The position numbers and the translations under genes were made by a program. A DNA stretch of 64,000 bases from Planctomycetaceae bacterium (GTDB lineage Bacteria > Planctomycetota > Planctomycetia > Pirellulales > Pirellulaceae): contig SXOA01000180.1 in assembly GCA_005778405.1 (NCBI GenBank), positions 62,001 to 126,000 on the forward strand, written 5' to 3'. Below the pieces are notes generated by a model. It worked only from the letters and a program-made list of their open reading frames with translations, had not been told where the DNA came from and searched no databases. Positions within the stretch are counted from its first letter, which is position 1, and each line of letters starts with the position of its first letter. This document shows, in pieces, positions 60,605-64,000 of the stretch.

Positions 60605-62089
60605 CTACGCCACAATTTCCCTTATCGGCGTCCCGAAATCCTGGTCCAGCCGTTTGCGGCCGGGGATTTCCATGTTGCGGGGGTCGAGGCCGAGGAGGTG
60701 GAAGGTGGTGGCGTGGATGTCGGTGACGTAGTGGCGGTTTTCCACGGCGTGGAAGCCGAGCTCGTCGGTTGCGCCGTGGGCGATGCCACCTTTGATGCCG
60801 CCGCCGGCGAGGGCGACCGAAAAGCCGTAGGGATGATGGTCCCGGCCGTTTGAACTCTCGGCTCCGGGGGTGCGGCCGAATTCGGTCCCGATGACGACGA
60901 GCGTTTCATCGAGCAAGCCCCGCTGCTTCAGGTCGGCGAGGAGGCCGGCGATCGGCTGGTCGACCTGCTTGCAGAGCGCGGAGTGCCCGGCTTTGAGATT
61001 GCTATGGGCGTCCCAAGCTCCCGCGCCGCCGTTGCTGCCGTGGAAGAGCTGCACGAAGCGGACGCCCCGCTCCACCAGCCGGCGGGCGACGAGGCATTGC
61101 TGGCCGAAGGTGCGGGTCTCGTTCTGGTCGAGGCCGTAGAGCTTCTGGCCCGCGGCTGTTTCGGCTGCGATATCGACGACTTCGGGAACGGCCCTTTGCA
61201 TGTGGAAGGCCAGTTCGTAGGAACGGATGCGAGCCCGGACGGCGGGATCGTCCGGGTATTCCACGGCGGCGATCTGATTGAGCTGATTCAGCAGGCCGAA
61301 TTCGCCGAATTGCTCCTCGCGGAAGACTTCCTTGCTGGGCATCGCGAACGGCAGCGCCGTGGCGGGGTCGGTGGAAAGCTGAATGCCGGCGTGTTCGGGG
61401 CCAAGGTAATTCGCCCCGTGCCCCTGCATCCCACCGCAACAATCGGCCAGCGGCGTGCCGAGAACACAGTAGCTCGGCAGGTTGTCGTTGAGCGAGCCCA
61501 GCCCCCAGTGGGCCCACGAGCCGACGGTGGGAAACGGCCCTTCAATCGCGTGGCGGCCGGTGTGGAATTGAAGCTGCGCTCCGTGGTCGTTGTCGGTCGT
61601 CCACATCGAGCGGACGATGGCCAGGTCGTCCACGTGCCGGCCCAAATGCGGGAACCAGTCGCTCATGGCGATGCCGCTCTGGCCCCGCTTCCCATAGCCG
61701 ACCTGGAGCGGATAGATCGTGGGCTGGACTTTGTGCTGGCCGGGAACGAACTCCTTGAGATTGCGTTTGAGATAGGGCGAATCGAGCACAGCCTTGTAGG
61801 GACTCTGCTCAATCGTCTTCCCCGCATGTTCATTGAGTGCCGGCTTGGGGTCGAACGACTCCATGTGGCTCATGCCGCCGACTAGGAAAATCCAGATGAC
61901 GTTCTTGGCTTTGGGCTCTGGCTTGCTTGCAAACTCTTCGCCTCGAGCAAAGTTATCTTTCGCCAGCATCGCGCCGAGGGCCACGCCGGCGAAACCCATG
62001 CCGATATCGGAGAGAAATGCGCGGCGGGAGGGTTTCACGCGAAGGCGCGGAGACGCGAAGAAAGCAGAAGAGTTAGGCCTCATATTCAT
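60605..62089 (-). CDS. DUF1501-family protein, Tat-exported
   Basis: 494 residues of a sulfatase-like fold common in planctomycetes. The N-terminus has PSRRAFLSDIGMGFAGVALG, a twin-arginine signal. The domain body shows VIWIFLVGGMSHMESFDPKP, then SWAHWGLGSLNDNLPSYCVL and a late metal-type region VIGTEFGRTPGAESSNGRDH. The function of DUF1501 is not established; such genes typically sit behind DUF1549/DUF1553 proteins, as here (65-base gap), and the pair may act together in the envelope. Confidence 0.88.
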   Translation of the reverse strand: MNMRPNSSAFFASPRLRVKPSRRAFLSDIGMGFAGVALGAMLAKDNFARGEEFASKPEPKAKNVIWIFLVGGMSHMESFDPKPALNEHAGKTIEQSPYKAVLDSPYLKRNLKEFVPGQHKVQPTIYPLQVGYGKRGQSGIAMSDWFPHLGRHVDDLAIVRSMWTTDNDHGAQLQFHTGRHAIEGPFPTVGSWAHWGLGSLNDNLPSYCVLGTPLADCCGGMQGHGANYLGPEHAGIQLSTDPATALPFAMPSKEVFREEQFGEFGLLNQLNQIAAVEYPDDPAVRARIRSYELAFHMQRAVPEVVDIAAETAAGQKLYGLDQNETRTFGQQCLVARRLVERGVRFVQLFHGSNGGAGAWDAHSNLKAGHSALCKQVDQPIAGLLADLKQRGLLDETLVVIGTEFGRTPGAESSNGRDHHPYGFSVALAGGGIKGGIAHGATDELGFHAVENRHYVTDIHATTFHLLGLDPRNMEIPGRKRLDQDFGTPIREIVA

Positions 62090-62154
62090 AGTTTAGTTTC
62101 CACCGAATTGCCTTCTCTCTTTTCTTCCTTCGCGGCTTTGCGTGAGGCCCTCTT

Positions 62155-64000
62155 CTATCGAACCGTCAAAAAGTCATTATGGTTCATCAGCACATGCACC
62201 AGATTCTCCCGCGCCCGTTGCTTGGGGTCCGTTGAGGGTGGCACGGCTGCCGCGGGCCCGGCGGTGAAGGGGGATAGGCCTGGGGCGGCGAGGCGTTGGG
62301 CTTGGTCGGCGAGGAACGTAACGCAGGTGGACTGTTCGTCGCTACTGGGCCCTCGGTTCAGGATTCTGGCAAAAGCGTCCTGCACGAATCGTTGCTCCAA
62401 CTCTTCCGCTTGCGGTTTCGCCCCCGCAAGTGACTCGGAGATTTTTTTGGCGAGCAATCGCGATTGGGCCAAGGTGAGGGAACTATTTGCCATGGCCAGC
62501 GCTTGTTGCGGAGCGATACTCTCGCTCCGGCGGTAACATTCGACGACGTTGGCGCTGTCGAAGAGGGAGAGGAACTGCATCTTCTTTTCTTTCGTGCTGC
62601 GGAAGTAGATGCTGCGACGGTTGGAGGTGAGGCCGGTCATTTGGTCGATGTCGGGACCACTCATCGTTACGTCCAGCGACCCAGCCACGAACAGCGTGGC
62701 ATCCCGCACGATCTCCGCCTCCATCCGCCGCGGATTCTGCCGCCAGTAGTATTTATTCTCGGGGTCAACTTCCTGATTCCTGGCTCCTGATCCCTGACCC
62801 CTGACCCCTGTCCCCTGGCTGCTCGCCAGCCGATACGTCCGGCTCATCACAATGAGCCGGTGGATGTGCTTCTGGCTCCAGCCTTTGTCCATGAGCTCGA
62901 CGGCCAGCCAGTCGAGCAACGGCTGGTTGGTGGGCTGCTTGCCGTTGAGGCCGAAGTCAAAGACGCTCGGTACGAGCGGTGTGCCAAAGTGCCGCAGCCA
63001 GATGTGGTTGATGGCGACGCGGGCGGTGAGGGGATTCTCTTTCGAGGAAATGAACTTCGCCAAAGCCAGCCGCCGGCCGGTGCTGGTGGTGGGATAGACG
63101 GGGGTTAGTTTGGTATAGGCTTCATTCGGCTCTGCGATGGCAGCCTGAGCGGCGTCGCGAGCCTTGATGGCGTTCTGCACGGCGGTGTCGGCGTCGGTCG
63201 CGGCTTTGGCAGTTGGCATATCGCCCGGCTTCACCGCCCGCTTCGCCTTGACAGCCGCCAGTTCGGCTTGAATCAAGGCCTTCTCGGCGTTCAGCAACGC
63301 CAACTCCCGCTCCGTCTTTCCAGCGACAAGTGCCAGTTCCTTCGCATTGGCCGCTGGTGGATTCGCATAGGCAGCTTTGTCCGCGACAATGCGGGCTTCC
63401 AGCGAAACCACCGAGACATTCGCCGCCGCTAATGTCTTTTCGGCCATCGCGGCGTTTTTCTCACTTTCGCCGACAGCCGCGGCCAGCGCTTCGGCCTGGT
63501 TGCCCGGAACGACTTCGCCGCCGGGCTGCGTGAAGGCCAAAGTTGGCGACAGCGGGCTGACTTCCGCACGGATGAACTCCGCGGTTGCGTCATACGTCCA
63601 GAAGATCATCCGCCCTTCGCTGGCCCGTTCCGCGGGTATCTTGCACGCCAGCACGAGCTTATCATTGACGGAGACATTGGCGATTCCTTCTTTGACCGCC
63701 AGTGTCAATTCATATTCCTTGCCGACTTCCTCGACCGTCTCCTTGGGCGTCGTGACGGGGTAGCTGTCGATGCCTCCCTTTTTCAGCCACCAGTGCGGAC
63801 CCGCGCCTGCGGCACTCAGATAGACCGCCTGCAGCTCCTTGTCGCCGACTGCGTCAAACGCGATGCCAACGGATTTATAAGTGTCCCCTCCGGTGAGCTT
63901 GTACTTCAGCTTTGCCACGAAATCCCGTGGATGCGACTGGACCGAAGTGATGCCGCACATGGCGTCCTGAGGGTCGCTTTGCACCAGCCGCCCATCCTTG
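62155..64000 (-). CDS. DUF1553 (PSD1-type) planctomycete protein, N-terminus outside the window
   Basis: At least 615 codons, open to the right edge (the frame continues KDGRLVQSDPQDAMCG at 63954-64000). The visible N-terminal part is a beta-rich, LamG-like region (about 63600-63960), then an Ala/Lys-rich coiled coil of about 100 residues (63130-63480). The C-terminal DUF1553 domain begins near TSTGRRLALAKFISSKENPL and includes RVAINHIWLRHFGTPLV, RLIVMSRTYRLAS and YYWRQNPRRMEAEIVRDATL. Upstream, cytochrome-c and DUF1549 domains are usual; they would lie beyond the window. Paired with DUF1501. Confidence 0.88.
   Translation of the reverse strand, partial: KDGRLVQSDPQDAMCGITSVQSHPRDFVAKLKYKLTGGDTYKSVGIAFDAVGDKELQAVYLSAAGAGPHWWLKKGGIDSYPVTTPKETVEEVGKEYELTLAVKEGIANVSVNDKLVLACKIPAERASEGRMIFWTYDATAEFIRAEVSPLSPTLAFTQPGGEVVPGNQAEALAAAVGESEKNAAMAEKTLAAANVSVVSLEARIVADKAAYANPPAANAKELALVAGKTERELALLNAEKALIQAELAAVKAKRAVKPGDMPTAKAATDADTAVQNAIKARDAAQAAIAEPNEAYTKLTPVYPTTSTGRRLALAKFISSKENPLTARVAINHIWLRHFGTPLVPSVFDFGLNGKQPTNQPLLDWLAVELMDKGWSQKHIHRLIVMSRTYRLASSQGTGVRGQGSGARNQEVDPENKYYWRQNPRRMEAEIVRDATLFVAGSLDVTMSGPDIDQMTGLTSNRRSIYFRSTKEKKMQFLSLFDSANVVECYRRSESIAPQQALAMANSSLTLAQSRLLAKKISESLAGAKPQAEELEQRFVQDAFARILNRGPSSDEQSTCVTFLADQAQRLAAPGLSPFTAGPAAAVPPSTDPKQRARENLVHVLMNHNDFLTVR

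Noticed and set aside
59255-60853. A 532-codon plus-strand open frame opposite the YiiX-like gene
   Set aside because: The minus strand carries motif-bearing genes through the same bases; the plus-strand product has no recognisable domain.

Overview
The window looks like a chromosomal segment of a GC-rich Planctomycetota bacterium, probably close to Pirellulales (rank uncertain). Lineage markers are a DUF1501 gene behind a DUF1553-type gene, a DUF1552 remnant, a Tat-exported Gfo/Idh/MocA oxidoreductase, HEAT-repeat proteins, a Ser/Thr kinase with a C-terminal membrane anchor, GTG/TTG starts, and many short palindromic intergenic repeats. No rRNA, CRISPR array, transposase or phage gene was seen.

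Layout. 1-6.0 kb: a cut C-terminus, a membrane-anchored HEAT/DUF4375 protein, a broken DUF1552 gene, then minus-strand M20 peptidase, DSD1-type PLP enzyme, and an HTTM protein with a coupled membrane partner. 6.0-11.3 kb (minus): secreted Cys-rich repeat protein, lipoprotein, ExeA-like ATPase, RtcB ligase, exported endonuclease/phosphatase-family protein. 11.4-23.4 kb (plus): uncharacterised protein, sufE-sufS, Ser/Thr kinase, aspartoacylase-like protein coupled to a divergent enolase, a membrane/TPR protein, rimO, a zinc-ribbon membrane protein. 23.4-25.9 kb (minus): flippase-fkbM pair. 26.2-28.5 kb: glcE and an exported hypothetical protein. 29.1-32.4 kb (minus): mqnA-mqnC (futalosine menaquinone route) and fabZ-fabI. 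32.6-38.6 kb: a complete CusBAC/Czc-like RND efflux operon. 38.6-41.9 kb (minus): MocA oxidoreductase and a HEAT protein. 42.15 kb: tRNA-Val(CAC). 42.5-58.6 kb: a full 14-gene nuoA-N operon followed by a LutA-like gene. 58.6-64 kb (minus): DUF1553 (cut by the window edge), DUF1501, YiiX/YebB-like cysteine hydrolase and DUF2238 protein.

How it fits together. NDH-1 needs a quinone, and the futalosine genes supply menaquinone; SufE/SufS supply sulfur for Fe-S clusters, of which NuoB, E, F, G and I carry many. fabZ and fabI are fatty acid elongation steps. The efflux operon is self-contained.

Most worth a second look: (1) the nuo leader, which combines a sigma70-like promoter, a terminator-type hairpin near the predicted RNA 5' end and a perfect TTTGTGA-N6-TCACAAA palindrome matching the CRP-family consensus; (2) palindromic or repeat-like elements at several nuo gene junctions, some of which appear to encode the C-termini of NuoM and NuoN or to provide the NuoI ribosome binding site; (3) a divergent enolase with substitutions at two active-site positions, coupled to a deacylase-like gene; (4) a secreted 13-cysteine repeat protein. 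I do not claim a demonstrated new system; these are sequence-level leads.
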